This document shows positions 6,997-15,993 of a stretch of 34,721 nt of DNA, in pieces. Both the position numbers and the translations under genes were made by a program. Source of the stretch: Planctomycetaceae bacterium (GTDB lineage: Bacteria > Planctomycetota > Planctomycetia > Pirellulales > Pirellulaceae); contig JAJTFC010000037.1 of the NCBI GenBank assembly GCA_021298315.1, positions 1-34,721 on the forward strand, in the 5' to 3' direction. The notes beneath the pieces were generated by a model. It worked only from the letters and a program-made list of their open reading frames with translations. It was not told where the DNA came from and did not search any database. Within the stretch, counting starts at the first letter, position 1. Each line of letters begins with the position of its first letter.

Positions 6997-7875
6997 ATGA
7001 AGAAACATCGATTCGACCCCAAGAAGTTTCGCGTCAAAGAAGGAGAGTCGCTTAAATTATCCAAGATTGCCACAAAGGCCGGAGATGAGTTGGATGGAAA
7101 GTCTCAGGGGCTCGAAGCGCTCGAGCAGGATCTACAGCAACTCCAAGACGCTCAAGAGCGACTTTTTGCAAGCGGTCAGCGATCCCTCCTGGTGATCTTG
7201 CAAGGGATGGATACCTCGGGCAAAGACGGGATCATTCGCCATGTATTTCGCGGCATGAATCCTCAAGGTTGTCGCGTGATAGGGTTCAAGGCTCCCAACA
7301 GTGAAGAGCTCGGCCATCATTTCCTTTGGCGACCCATGCGATTCCTGCCACCTAAAGGACTCGTCTCGATCTTCAATCGTTCTTACTACGAAGAAGTCCT
7401 CGTGGTTCGAGTGCATCCGAAATTCTTGGACGCACAGAATTTGATGCCTTACAAAAAGCTCTCCGATTTGTGGAAGCGGAGATACGAAGAGATACGCATG
7501 TTCGAAAAAACGCTCGTCGATAGCGGCACGAGTGTTTTGAAATTCTATTTGCACATCTCCAGAGACGAGCAGCGAAAACGCCTCCTTGAACGCCTTGAGA
7601 CTCAAGATAAACATTGGAAGTTCAACGCGGGAGATTTGGCCGAACGAAAGCTTTGGAAAGAATACGAACAAGCCTTCGAGGAGGCCATTCCAGCCACTTC
7701 GACCAAACAAGCTCCTTGGTACATCATCCCCGCAGACGACAAATGGTATGCGCGTGCAAGCGTTGCGGATCTGATCGCTTCCCATTTGGAAAGCCTCGAT
7801 CTAGAGTTTCCTAAGGTCAGCCCAGAGGAACTTGCCAAGTACTCGACTTACATCGACGAACTCAAGAAGGAATAG
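6997..7875 (+). CDS. ppk2: Polyphosphate kinase 2 family protein (polyphosphate:nucleotide phosphotransferase)
   Basis: PPK2 enzymes move phosphate between inorganic polyphosphate and nucleotides (ADP/GDP or AMP depending on class). The 292-residue length from ATG 6997 is normal for a one-domain PPK2; AAGGAT lies about 10 nt upstream, and an earlier in-frame start (6895) inside nadC is rejected. Visible motifs are Walker A GMDTSGKDG (70-78), Walker B-like IFNRSYYEEVLV (125-136), the lid region RKRLLERLETQDKHWKF and the C-terminal WYIIPADDKWYARASVADLI. The sequence is of the branch annotated as PPK2-related phosphotransferases; whether it prefers AMP or ADP cannot be told from the sequence alone. 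moaE starts 8 nt after its stop, so the two genes are very likely co-transcribed. Confidence 0.93.
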   Translation: MKKHRFDPKKFRVKEGESLKLSKIATKAGDELDGKSQGLEALEQDLQQLQDAQERLFASGQRSLLVILQGMDTSGKDGIIRHVFRGMNPQGCRVIGFKAPNSEELGHHFLWRPMRFLPPKGLVSIFNRSYYEEVLVVRVHPKFLDAQNLMPYKKLSDLWKRRYEEIRMFEKTLVDSGTSVLKFYLHISRDEQRKRLLERLETQDKHWKFNAGDLAERKLWKEYEQAFEEAIPATSTKQAPWYIIPADDKWYARASVADLIASHLESLDLEFPKVSPEELAKYSTYIDELKKE

Positions 7876-7882
7876 TCACAAG

Positions 7883-8317
7883 ATGATCGAGTTTGTACGT
7901 GAGCCGATCGACTTGAACCGAGTCTCCACTTTTTGCAGTATGGATCGGGTTGGAGCCGTGTCGTTGTTTGTCGGAATCACTCGGCGATTCACAGGCAACA
8001 TCGAAACATTGTGCCTTGAATACGAGGCTTACGAATCCATGGCGACCATGAAGATGCTAGAACTCACAACCCGGGTTGCTCAGCAATGGCAAATCGAGCG
8101 AGTCGCCTTTGTCCATCGACTCGGTCGCGTCGCGATCGGTGAGACCAGCATGGTAGTCGCAGTGGGATCAGCCCATCGAGACAATGCCATCGACGCTTGC
8201 CATTGGATTGTTGAAAGGGTCAAGGCCGAGGTTCCGATCTGGAAAAAGGAACACTATGCCGAGGGTGATCCAAAGTGGATCCATCCAGTGAAAAGCTATC
8301 CAGTGCAAAACAAATAG
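7883..8317 (+). CDS. moaE: Molybdopterin synthase catalytic subunit
   Basis: MoaE uses the thiocarboxylated C-terminus of MoaD to put the dithiolene sulfurs on precursor Z, giving molybdopterin. At 144 residues from ATG 7883 it is of normal family length; AAGAAGGA at the end of the preceding gene provides the ribosome binding site. Conserved elements are GAVSLFVGITR (24-34), LEYEAYESMA (45-54), FVHRLG (76-81), GE (86-87), the AHRDNAIDACHWIVERVKAE stretch (97-116) and PIWKKEH (118-124), which carries the active-site lysine at 121 or 122. No moaD or other cofactor gene is adjacent, so the small subunit must be encoded elsewhere. It converges with the DHPS-like gene; only 7 nt separate the two stop codons. 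Confidence 0.95.
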   Translation: MIEFVREPIDLNRVSTFCSMDRVGAVSLFVGITRRFTGNIETLCLEYEAYESMATMKMLELTTRVAQQWQIERVAFVHRLGRVAIGETSMVVAVGSAHRDNAIDACHWIVERVKAEVPIWKKEHYAEGDPKWIHPVKSYPVQNK

Positions 8318-8324
8318 GTCGATC

Positions 8325-9758
8325 TTACTCTTCTGGCTCTTGATTGGCTCGTTTTCTGGCCAGACGATGGTGCTTTTCTGCTCGCGTGTGCAAGCCCCAT
8401 CGCAACGCCTCGTCTTGTTCGTAGCGTTTGTTGAGTGTCAATGCGGTAAGGGCTTTGGATAACTCAAATCCCAAATAGAATGCGTGGGAGGGATCGACGT
8501 TGCTCGACTGGGGAAGCTTAAAAAGTTCCTTCATGATCTCAAAGGGATCGGTTCCCGTTAAATGAACCCCTGCGCTCATGAGATGGATTTGCTGGCCATC
8601 GATAGCGACACGGTAGTTATTGTCCTTGATCTGCTCGGCCAGAGCATCAAGGGTCGATGGGCTTGGATGGATGTTGCTGGTGTCGCGGAGCATCACAAGC
8701 CGTTCCTCGAGATGCTTCGGAGGAACCTTGTGTCGAACGGCATACTCAACCAGTCTTCTGGCAAGATCGCACTCTTGAACACTCGATTGGGCCCATGCGA
8801 TCACTTGGGTAGTAAGGACACTATGGATTTGTAGTTCCGCACAAAAACCCAAAAGCAGTGTATTGATCGGAGCGGAGTCCGAGTCGGTCAGCTCCGTGAT
8901 GTTGCCAATCCCCATCATGATGGCTGCATCGGGAAAAAGTTCCCGAGTTTTCAGATAGCGTCCTAAGGATCTTGCGAATCCACAGCCGATCGGTTCGAGG
9001 ATCGGATCGAGTCGAAAAGGGACCTTGTGCTTCAGGAGAAACTCGGCCGTCTGCACCATGGATGCTTGGAAGTCCGCTGGTTCGTCGGGGATTGCGACAA
9101 CCTCGACTCCCCAATCGAGGGCCTGCTGGCGATTCGTTGAATTCACCGAAAGCACCAGTGACGCACCACCTCGGACGGCTTGCTCGACCTCCCATGGGTC
9201 AAATGAATCGATCGATACGGCGATTCCTAAATCGGTCATTTCACGGACCGCATCAGCCACCTCGATCCAGCGAACTCCTGGTTCGCAACCTAAATCGATC
9301 CGATTGGCTCCTTGACTTACCAATCGCTCGGCTTCGGTCAGAAGTGTTCTTCGCTGGAGTCGCGGTGCGTAGTTGATCTCAGCGATGATTTCGATTTGGT
9401 ATTGGCCATAGTCATCCGAGCGATAACGTCGATTCCCGAAGATGGTTGGCAAATCACGAACATCCTTGGGCCCACAATCGATTCGCAAAGACGGATGCTG
9501 CGGATCGATCATCGCTCGAATCTCATCCAGATGCGGAGCAAGATAACCTGGCAGTAAGACTCGCGTTGCATGGGTAGGTATGGCGATATGACGCATGAGC
9601 CACTTGGGTGTCATCAATGCCGCCACGGTGATCGGAAGCACATCGATCGTGTAAGCAAAGCTATGACGCTTCGATAGCTCATCGACGATCTCTCGCACTG
9701 CTGACTCAGCCAAACGTCCTGTGACGAAGTGAATCGACTCGTGTTCATTGGCTGTCAT
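8325..9758 (-). CDS. Dihydropteroate synthase-like protein, DUF6513/pterin-binding
   Basis: 477 residues, with a start at ATG 9758. An N-terminal domain of about 130 residues (FVTGRLAESAVREIVDEL ... DVRDLP) precedes a TIM-barrel pterin-binding region at about 145-330 (GANRIDLGCEPG, IAVSIDSFDPWEVEQAVRGG, LVLSVN, PFRLDPILEPIG, AIMMGIGNITELTDSDSAPI), followed by a C-terminal domain of about 130 residues. This layout matches the dihydropteroate synthase-related family found in methanogens, methylotrophs and planctomycetes, which tends to occur in organisms with tetrahydromethanopterin-linked C1 transfer. It is not a standard FolP, which is about 280 residues. Its exact reaction is unproven; a role in H4MPT synthesis is an inference from family occurrence. 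No other H4MPT gene is within the window. Confidence 0.85.
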   Translation of the reverse strand: MTANEHESIHFVTGRLAESAVREIVDELSKRHSFAYTIDVLPITVAALMTPKWLMRHIAIPTHATRVLLPGYLAPHLDEIRAMIDPQHPSLRIDCGPKDVRDLPTIFGNRRYRSDDYGQYQIEIIAEINYAPRLQRRTLLTEAERLVSQGANRIDLGCEPGVRWIEVADAVREMTDLGIAVSIDSFDPWEVEQAVRGGASLVLSVNSTNRQQALDWGVEVVAIPDEPADFQASMVQTAEFLLKHKVPFRLDPILEPIGCGFARSLGRYLKTRELFPDAAIMMGIGNITELTDSDSAPINTLLLGFCAELQIHSVLTTQVIAWAQSSVQECDLARRLVEYAVRHKVPPKHLEERLVMLRDTSNIHPSPSTLDALAEQIKDNNYRVAIDGQQIHLMSAGVHLTGTDPFEIMKELFKLPQSSNVDPSHAFYLGFELSKALTALTLNKRYEQDEALRWGLHTRAEKHHRLARKRANQEPEE

Positions 9759-10003
9759 CGTTTTATTGGCATCCCAAAATTTCCCGACTTCGTGGTTCTA
9801 TGTCTGGACTAGACCTATTGACCCACGCTGAAATATCTCCGAACATATGCACAACGAGAAGCACTTATGAGACAAACATACGGAGATGTTGGTTTCGTGG
9901 CCGGTGTTTCTCGTTTTTTTTTGCAATGACTTCGATGCCATTGTTGCTCGATCCTGTTGGACCTGCAAGCATCGTTACGCCCCTTACGCCTTTATCGATA
10001 CGA

Positions 10004-10750
10004 ATGCCCGATCCGATGCCCATTGAGATACTTGTGGATGACCCTTGGTTCCTCGTGGTCAACAAACCGGTCGATCTTCTAACGCAAGCTATCGAAAGCC
10101 TACCGAGTTTGCAGTCGGTGTTGATCAAGCAGCTTTCGCTGCCGGATGCTCCAAAACCCTTCATTGGTATGCCGCATCGTCTCGACCGCATGACCAGTGG
10201 GACGATTGTCGTAGCTCGTAATCAACGATCGCTCAAGCGACTGTGCGAGCAGTTCGCTACTCGCACAGTGACCAAAGAATATCTGGCTTGGGTCTCCGGC
10301 CAACTCCCAAAAGAAGGGACTTGGGAGGATATCATGCGCAAGGTTCCCGATGAGCCCCGTGCGGAACTTGTATCACCCGACCAGGAGCACGCCAAGCCAG
10401 CCAAACTCGAATATCGCGTCCTTCACCAGCGCGTGAATTGCCAAGCTCAACCCGAGTCGCTCTTGCTGATCCGACTCGGGACAGGTCGCATGCATCAGAT
10501 CCGCTTGCAGTGTGCCAGTCGCGGCTATCCGATCCTGGGTGATCGGCTCTATGGTAGCCAGAGCACTTGGTCTACTTGCGCGGAGACTGAGCCGAATCAT
10601 CCCGACCAAAAGGCATTTCGTGAACCACCACTTGCTCTGCATGCTTTCCGACTAACTTTCCATCATCCAAAAACAGCCGAAAGAATCTCGGCTATTGCGA
10701 GCCACCCTCCGAATTTTCCTTGGGGAGAATACGCAAATCAGGAATTTTGA
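10004..10750 (+). CDS. RluA-family pseudouridine synthase
   Basis: This enzyme isomerises uridine to pseudouridine in rRNA or tRNA. From ATG 10004 it has 248 residues: a single catalytic domain without the N-terminal S4 domain found in RluC/RluD, resembling the short RluA/TruC type. The active-site motif HRLDRMTSG is at residues 58-66, with catalytic Asp61; the RTG-like GTGRMHQIR and GYPILGDRLYG follow in family order, and VDDPWFLVVNKP at 11-22 is the canonical first strand. The frame continues upstream to 9800, but that extension is Cys/Arg-rich and not family-like; starts at 9926 or 10016 cannot be excluded. The target nucleotide is not predictable. Its neighbours are the divergent DHPS-like gene and the thioredoxin gene. 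Confidence 0.9.
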   Translation: MPDPMPIEILVDDPWFLVVNKPVDLLTQAIESLPSLQSVLIKQLSLPDAPKPFIGMPHRLDRMTSGTIVVARNQRSLKRLCEQFATRTVTKEYLAWVSGQLPKEGTWEDIMRKVPDEPRAELVSPDQEHAKPAKLEYRVLHQRVNCQAQPESLLLIRLGTGRMHQIRLQCASRGYPILGDRLYGSQSTWSTCAETEPNHPDQKAFREPPLALHAFRLTFHHPKTAERISAIASHPPNFPWGEYANQEF

Positions 10751-10764
10751 GCCTTGCGAGATCC

Positions 10765-10793
10765 TTGGCTTGGTACGCAATGTGCGGTAGATT
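10765..10793 (+). promoter_or_regulatory. Possible promoter of the thioredoxin gene
   Basis: TTGGCT (10765-10770) and TAGATT (10788-10793) are separated by 17 bp and lie 88 nt before the thioredoxin ATG. Each hexamer is only a partial match to the sigma-70 consensus (3 or 4 of 6), so this is a weak call. Confidence 0.3.
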
Positions 10794-10880
10794 GATGCGG
10801 TCTAAGGTGGCTGCCATTTGGTTAAGCCCCGGATAGATCGATTGAACTTCTCAATTTCACTGCCAAGGAGAGATAGCCAG

Positions 10881-11204
10881 ATGGGACATGCAGCGGAATT
10901 CACCGATGCCGGTTTTGACAGCGATGTTTTGAATTCGAGCCAACCTGTGCTCGTGGATTTTTGGGCCACTTGGTGCGGCCCCTGTCGGCAAATCGCTCCA
11001 CTGATCGACGAACTAGCCGTCAAATACGAAGGCAAGGTCAAGGTGGGTAAGGTCGATATCGATCAAAACCAAGATTTGGCCGAGAAGTACGGGATCAACG
11101 CGATCCCCACGTTGCTGCTGTTCAAAGACGGTGAAATCATCGAACGATTCCAAGGTGTACCACCGCGTGTGAAATTGGAATCAGCCCTGGACTCTTCGAT
11201 TTAG
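10881..11204 (+). CDS. trxA: Thioredoxin
   Basis: A 107-residue classical thioredoxin reducing cytoplasmic protein disulfides, recharged by thioredoxin reductase. The start at ATG 10881 is fixed by AAGGAGAG about 9 nt upstream; an in-frame start at 10818 is rejected. The sequence shows PVLVDFWATWCGPCRQIAP with the redox pair at residues 32 and 35, VGKVDIDQNQDLAEKYGI, and the cis-proline segment AIPTLLLFKDGE. There is no signal peptide, which distinguishes it from the exported TlpA-like protein at 4079-5230. A strong terminator follows at 11239-11269. Confidence 0.97.
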   Translation: MGHAAEFTDAGFDSDVLNSSQPVLVDFWATWCGPCRQIAPLIDELAVKYEGKVKVGKVDIDQNQDLAEKYGINAIPTLLLFKDGEIIERFQGVPPRVKLESALDSSI

Positions 11205-11238
11205 ACCAAACTCAACGTTTGTTAACCTAACCAAACTA

Positions 11239-11269
11239 AAAAAACCGGAGGCAACACCTCCGGTTTTTT
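11239..11269. terminator. Bidirectional rho-independent terminator
   Basis: AAAAAACCGGAGG (11239-11251) and CCTCCGGTTTTTT (11257-11269) form a perfect 13-bp stem with a 5-nt loop. With A-run and T-run on both sides it can end both the thioredoxin transcript (plus) and the four-gene minus-strand block whose last stop is at 11280. Confidence 0.92.
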
Positions 11270-11279
11270 CGTTGGGCGA

Positions 11280-12785
11280 CTACGCCACAATCTTGTGGAT
11301 CACCTCACCGGCGACATCGGTGAGTCTAAAGTTGCGACCGTTGTACGGATAAGTCAATCGCTGATGATCCAATCCGAGCAAGTGCAGGATCGTCGCATGC
11401 AAATCATTCAAATGCACACGATCAACGGCCGCTTTGTAACCGACCTCGTCAGATGCCCCGTAAGTCGTTCCACCTTGCACACCACCACCGGCCAACCAAG
11501 CTGTAAAGCAGTGCGGGTTGTGATCCCGTCCAGGCTTGCCCCCTAGCTGAGCGATCGGCAATCTGCCGAACTCGCCGCACCATATCACCAACGTATCTTC
11601 GAGCATCCCACGTTGCTCAAGATCCGCGAGCAATCCTGCAACGGGTCTATCGGTCTCATCGGCAAACTGTTGATGGTTACCCGCGATATCGACATGTCCG
11701 TCCCAGGATCTTTCGTTCTCCATACCTCCTGAATAGATCTGCACGAAGCGTACACCGCGTTCAAGGAATCGACGTGTCATCAAGCACTGACGGGCAAAGT
11801 GATCGCATTTGGGATCACCGATTCCGTAGAGCTTATGAATATGCTCAGGTTCATCTGCCAAATCCAATGTCTCTGGAGCTTTGCTCTGCATTCGAAACGC
11901 CAGTTCAAAACTTTCGATTCGGGCAGCCAACTCCCCTTCCGTTGCGTGGCTCTGCAGGTGCATTTGGTTTAGCTCTGCGAGTGCATCGAGTTGTTGGCGT
12001 TGTATCCTGGTCGTTAAGCTCACCGGGGGCTTGAGATTCTCGATGGCATCTCCGGTAGGTTTCAAATAGGTGCCTTGATACACTCCGGGAAGAAAACCCG
12101 CAGACCAATTCGCTGCATGACCTTTGGGCAGTCCTCGTCCCTTCGGATCGCTCATCACCAGGAACGCTGGAAGATCTTGCGTTTCACTTCCAAGTCCATA
12201 GGCGACCCATGATCCAACGCAAGGGAATCCCATTCGAGCCATCCCGGTATTGATCGCAAAGAGGGCAGGGGAGTGGTTGTTCGATTCGGTGTACCCAGAG
12301 TGGATGAAGGCCATCTTATCGACATGCTCTCCTAGGTTTGGAAAGATCGATGAAACCATCTTGCCACACTTGCCCCTGGGTGTGAAGGCAAAGGGTGACT
12401 TCATCAAATTCCCAACCGCATTCCGAAAGAAGCCCGTTGTGTCCGAGAAGGATGAGTCGAACTCCTTGATCGATTTGCCGTCAGCCTTCTCGAGCCCGGG
12501 TTTGTAGTCCCAAGTGTCAACGTGGCTCGGACCACCGTTGACAAAGATCCAAACGACTCGCTTGGCTCGAGCCGGAAAATGGGGCTCACGAGGAGCAAGT
12601 GGATTTTGAAGCCGATCTCCGAGCCCATCGGCCAGAGCGATCGGTCCCATTGCCGATTGGGCTAGCATCGCTTGGAGGCCTAGCCAACCAAAGCCACAAC
12701 CGGATCTTTGCAGCCAACCGCGTCGCGAATGCATCGTTTGTGAATCGATCCAATTGGTTTTCTCAATCGACATAGATAAACTCAT
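11280..12785 (-). CDS. DUF1501 domain protein (exported, sulfatase-like fold)
   Basis: 501 residues. DUF1501 proteins have an alkaline-phosphatase/sulfatase-like fold and in planctomycetes are encoded next to DUF1549/DUF1553 cytochrome proteins; their substrate is unknown. The N-terminus carries a twin-arginine-type sequence, SRRGWLQRSGCGFGWLGLQA (about 20-39), so export is likely. Family landmarks are KRVVWIFVNGGPSHVDTWDYKP, FIHSGYTESNNHSPALFAINTG, RGVRFVQIYSGG, DTLVIWCGEFGRLP and the C-terminal GRDHNPHCFTAWLAGGGV with LNDLHATILHLLGLDH. The predicted start at 12785 lies 23 nt inside the upstream PSD1 gene in another frame, pointing to coupled translation; ATG 12773 is an alternative start. 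Confidence 0.93.
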   Translation of the reverse strand: MSLSMSIEKTNWIDSQTMHSRRGWLQRSGCGFGWLGLQAMLAQSAMGPIALADGLGDRLQNPLAPREPHFPARAKRVVWIFVNGGPSHVDTWDYKPGLEKADGKSIKEFDSSFSDTTGFFRNAVGNLMKSPFAFTPRGKCGKMVSSIFPNLGEHVDKMAFIHSGYTESNNHSPALFAINTGMARMGFPCVGSWVAYGLGSETQDLPAFLVMSDPKGRGLPKGHAANWSAGFLPGVYQGTYLKPTGDAIENLKPPVSLTTRIQRQQLDALAELNQMHLQSHATEGELAARIESFELAFRMQSKAPETLDLADEPEHIHKLYGIGDPKCDHFARQCLMTRRFLERGVRFVQIYSGGMENERSWDGHVDIAGNHQQFADETDRPVAGLLADLEQRGMLEDTLVIWCGEFGRLPIAQLGGKPGRDHNPHCFTAWLAGGGVQGGTTYGASDEVGYKAAVDRVHLNDLHATILHLLGLDHQRLTYPYNGRNFRLTDVAGEVIHKIVA

Positions 12786-15700
12786 TGCAACAAAGGAGGA
12801 TCTGACAGAAATCAGCCAATGCCATTTTTTCGGGTTGGTTTGCGTTTTGTTCTTGACGCGTCTTTTCAGCTTGCGCGATAAATCGCTCAGCAGACTGCAA
12901 CTCAGCCTGAGTCGCTTTTCTCGATAGTACCTTCATGAAAACCTTATCGATTTGCCCAAGTTCGGAGATCTCATTGGCAAGTGACTCGGCCGCTGAGCGT
13001 GCCAAGGGATTGTTCATGAAAGCAAGAGCTTGTGGTGCAATGGTGGTTGATTGGCGTTGACCGATACTCACTAAGTGTTCCGGCCAGTCAAAGAGCATCA
13101 TCATCGGAATCAATTGGCTGCGTTTGATAAAGAAGTAAACGCTTCGGCGTCGCATGTTTGGATCGAGCGTTCCTGGTCCGTACATGCTGCGATCTAGCAA
13201 CCCTGAGACGACCAACATCGAATCGCGAATGGACTCAGCTTCGAGCCGTCGGGGGGCTCGATGCCACCAAAGGAGATTATCGGGATCGACTTTAGCTCGT
13301 GGATCTTCGAGCGATCGATTCGATTGCATGTAAGTCTCGCTGGTCATGATCTGCTTGTGCATCGGCTTGAGCCGCCATTGGTTCTTAATCAACTGTTTTG
13401 CCATCCACTCAAGGAGTTCTGGATGGGTCGGCTTTTGTCCTGTCGTTCCAAAATCGTTAGGTGTCGAGACGATCCCCCTGCCAAAGTGGTGTTGCCAAAG
13501 TCGATTCACCATGACGCGAGCCACCAGAGCACCGGTTCCCTCACTTGGATCTGTCAACCATTTGGCAAGGGCAGCGCGACGATAGCTCGATTTGGAGTTG
13601 GCCCTTGAAGGATCGATCCAACTTAAGTCGGCCGTGGCTCCTTGATGCTTGACAAACACACGGGGCACCCCAGGGCTAACAACGGAGAGCTTTTGCTCGA
13701 CATCTCCGCGTCTTAGCACGTGTGTCTGTGGATAGAAGTGCGGATAACCACGGTCGTCCGCATGATGGGGCAAGTGAGGCTCTCCCTCGGTGGTCACCAA
13801 AACCTTGGTCATCCGAACCGGAGGCCCATCCTTTTGAAGCTTCGAGATTTTGCCGCTGATCTCATCCCAAGTTGCATTCATCGGTTTGTACCAAGCAAGA
13901 GCGGTTGGCCAAGCTGGGCTCTTTGTCGGTTCCTTATCAAGCTCCTTGGCCAACGCACCGAACGCTTCGATCACATCGGCTGGAGCGGTATTTCCGCCGA
14001 CTTCCACAGGGGCAGATGCTAGGTTCGAAACCGAGAATCGCATGCGTCCCATCGCGTGCTTGGCATTGGGATGATAGAACCGAAGTGTGAATCGAAGCTG
14101 ATCGCCTTGGCTCGACTTTAGCGGTGTTGCGATTCGAAACACCGCTGCCTGGCTCTTACCGATCTGTCCATCGACGGCCCAACCCGATACGAGATCGGAG
14201 TCGATCGAAGCGGCGATCGAGAGCGAATCAGCGTTCTGCTGATGGGTCGCTTGAGGTTGATCGAGGACGAGCCGGGTGGCTTGTTGCTCTTTGGCGAGGT
14301 GTTCGACGGTCAGGTTGCCCAAGGCGAAATTGCCGTTACCTGCACGTCCAGGCCCGCTGCGTGGCAACGAAGGATCCGCGAGAGCTTCGATCCTCAGTGA
14401 AGTCCACTGACCGGTGGGCAAGGTCGCGGTGAACGTCACGATCTCTTGATTGGGTGCATCACCGACGGCTAAATAAGACCCATCAGACTGCGCCTCATAG
14501 CGACTAGAAGAACTCGATTGGATGTCGCCTCGAATATTCCTCCAAGGCTCCGGCGTGATCCCTGCCGCATCGGTATAGTTCTGCTTGATGTAACCGATCA
14601 AGTCTTCAGAAAGCTGCTGAGACTCAAACGTCTTAAGCTTCTCACGCAAGAGCGTCAGTTCCTGCGTGTGTTTTTCGCGGATCGCCTGATTCTCGCCTGG
14701 ATTCAGATCGAAAACCTTTTCGGATCGAATTGCCGAAGTGAAGCAGGAGGCGAATCGATAGTAATCCTCGCTCGAAATCGGATCGAACTTGTGGTCGTGG
14801 CATCGTGCGCAACCGATCGATAAACCCAGGAACGCAACGCCAGTGGTAGCCGTCATGTCGTCGAGTTCGTTATATCGTGTCGACTCGAATTCTCGCTCGG
14901 TCAGTTGCGTCGGAAATGCGCCGGCACCGAGAAACCCGGTAGCCATCCAAGCCATCGGGTCGTCCGGGGCGAGTTCGTCGCCAGCGAGTTGCCACTGAGC
15001 AAACTGATCAAAGGGCATGTCTTGATTGAAAGCTCGGATCAGAAAATCTCGATAGTGGTATGCGTTGGGACGGTCGTAATCCTGTTCGTAGCCAAAGGAT
15101 TCGCCAAAACGTGCAATATCCATCCAGTGCCTTGCCCATCGCTCGCCGTACTCGGGTCGTTCGAGCAGTTGATCGATCAATGCGCTCCAACCTTCACTGG
15201 AGATCGCCTCCGAGAGGCCATCGCGGGGCTTAAGCAACTCGAGGGCTTGGGCCAATTCCTGTGGTGTCGGGGGGATGCCAAGCAAATCGAACCACGCTCG
15301 CCTTACCAATGTGCGTGTGTCGGCTATCGGTGATTGAACTAGGTTCTGTTTTTCCAAGGCCGTATGGATGAAAGCATCTACTGGATGTTTGTTTGCAGGG
15401 GGCGATGCATCGGCAAGAGGCTGGATCGACCAGAACTTACGGCCCGTCTCAAGATCCATTGCGACTTGTTTTATCGGCTGTGCAGAGCGCCTCGGATCGA
15501 CTGCACCTGAAGCGATCCAGCGTTCAAAGTCCTCGATAACGCTGTCGGGGAGTTTGCCCGAGGGTGGCATTTCGTAATCTTCGTACCGCAGAGCTTTGAG
15601 AATCAAGCTCTCGGCGGGCTTATTGACCACCAACGCGGGGCCAGTATCGCCTCCTCCAAGCAATCCCTCCTTGCTATCGAGGTATAGCCCACCTTTGAGC

Positions 15701-15918
15701 TTCCCCTTCGTGGCGGACTCTTGAGAATGGCAACTGTAACACTTCTCGACAAGCACAGGCCGGATCTTGCTCTCGAAGAAAGCCAGTTGCTCCTGAGAAA
15801 CAACGGACGGATCTTGCGACTGATCTTCCTGAGGGCTTTGAGCAACCCCGATCGGTAAGTGGCAAAGCAAAGCGGCGACAACGCTACTCCGCGCAATAGC
15901 CGAAAGATATCGAGCCAT
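12763..15918 (-). CDS. PSD1-type cytochrome protein (PSCyt1-DUF1549-DUF1553)
   Basis: A 1051-residue exported protein typical of planctomycetes. Residues 1-26 are a signal peptide. Residues about 45-135 form a cytochrome-c-like PSCyt1 domain with a heme motif CYSCH at 60-64 and a distal EMPPSGKL methionine candidate. Residues about 175-385 are DUF1549 (PSCyt2), including the GCARCHDHKFDPIS stretch with a second CxxCH near 370. The middle, about 400-700, is beta-rich and could be a carbohydrate-binding-like module. Residues about 776-1030 are DUF1553/PSD1 (LVARVMVNRLWQHHFGRGIV, PHPELLEWMA-like THPELLEWMAKQL). The function of the family is unproven; its CxxCH motifs imply covalent heme and periplasmic electron transfer. 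It forms a pair with the overlapping DUF1501 gene. Confidence 0.95.
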   Translation of the reverse strand: MARYLSAIARSSVVAALLCHLPIGVAQSPQEDQSQDPSVVSQEQLAFFESKIRPVLVEKCYSCHSQESATKGKLKGGLYLDSKEGLLGGGDTGPALVVNKPAESLILKALRYEDYEMPPSGKLPDSVIEDFERWIASGAVDPRRSAQPIKQVAMDLETGRKFWSIQPLADASPPANKHPVDAFIHTALEKQNLVQSPIADTRTLVRRAWFDLLGIPPTPQELAQALELLKPRDGLSEAISSEGWSALIDQLLERPEYGERWARHWMDIARFGESFGYEQDYDRPNAYHYRDFLIRAFNQDMPFDQFAQWQLAGDELAPDDPMAWMATGFLGAGAFPTQLTEREFESTRYNELDDMTATTGVAFLGLSIGCARCHDHKFDPISSEDYYRFASCFTSAIRSEKVFDLNPGENQAIREKHTQELTLLREKLKTFESQQLSEDLIGYIKQNYTDAAGITPEPWRNIRGDIQSSSSSRYEAQSDGSYLAVGDAPNQEIVTFTATLPTGQWTSLRIEALADPSLPRSGPGRAGNGNFALGNLTVEHLAKEQQATRLVLDQPQATHQQNADSLSIAASIDSDLVSGWAVDGQIGKSQAAVFRIATPLKSSQGDQLRFTLRFYHPNAKHAMGRMRFSVSNLASAPVEVGGNTAPADVIEAFGALAKELDKEPTKSPAWPTALAWYKPMNATWDEISGKISKLQKDGPPVRMTKVLVTTEGEPHLPHHADDRGYPHFYPQTHVLRRGDVEQKLSVVSPGVPRVFVKHQGATADLSWIDPSRANSKSSYRRAALAKWLTDPSEGTGALVARVMVNRLWQHHFGRGIVSTPNDFGTTGQKPTHPELLEWMAKQLIKNQWRLKPMHKQIMTSETYMQSNRSLEDPRAKVDPDNLLWWHRAPRRLEAESIRDSMLVVSGLLDRSMYGPGTLDPNMRRRSVYFFIKRSQLIPMMMLFDWPEHLVSIGQRQSTTIAPQALAFMNNPLARSAAESLANEISELGQIDKVFMKVLSRKATQAELQSAERFIAQAEKTRQEQNANQPEKMALADFCQILLCCNEFIYVD

Positions 15919-15993
15919 CGGTTTTATCCAAATGGTGTTTGGGTAGAGAAACGACGAAATGGATCCGTATGGCCGATACTCCTCAGCGGAGCT

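Noticed and set aside
7132..7785. 217-codon minus-strand frame across the polyphosphate kinase gene
   Set aside because: It lies entirely antisense to an unmistakable PPK2 with intact motifs, so it is a shadow frame.
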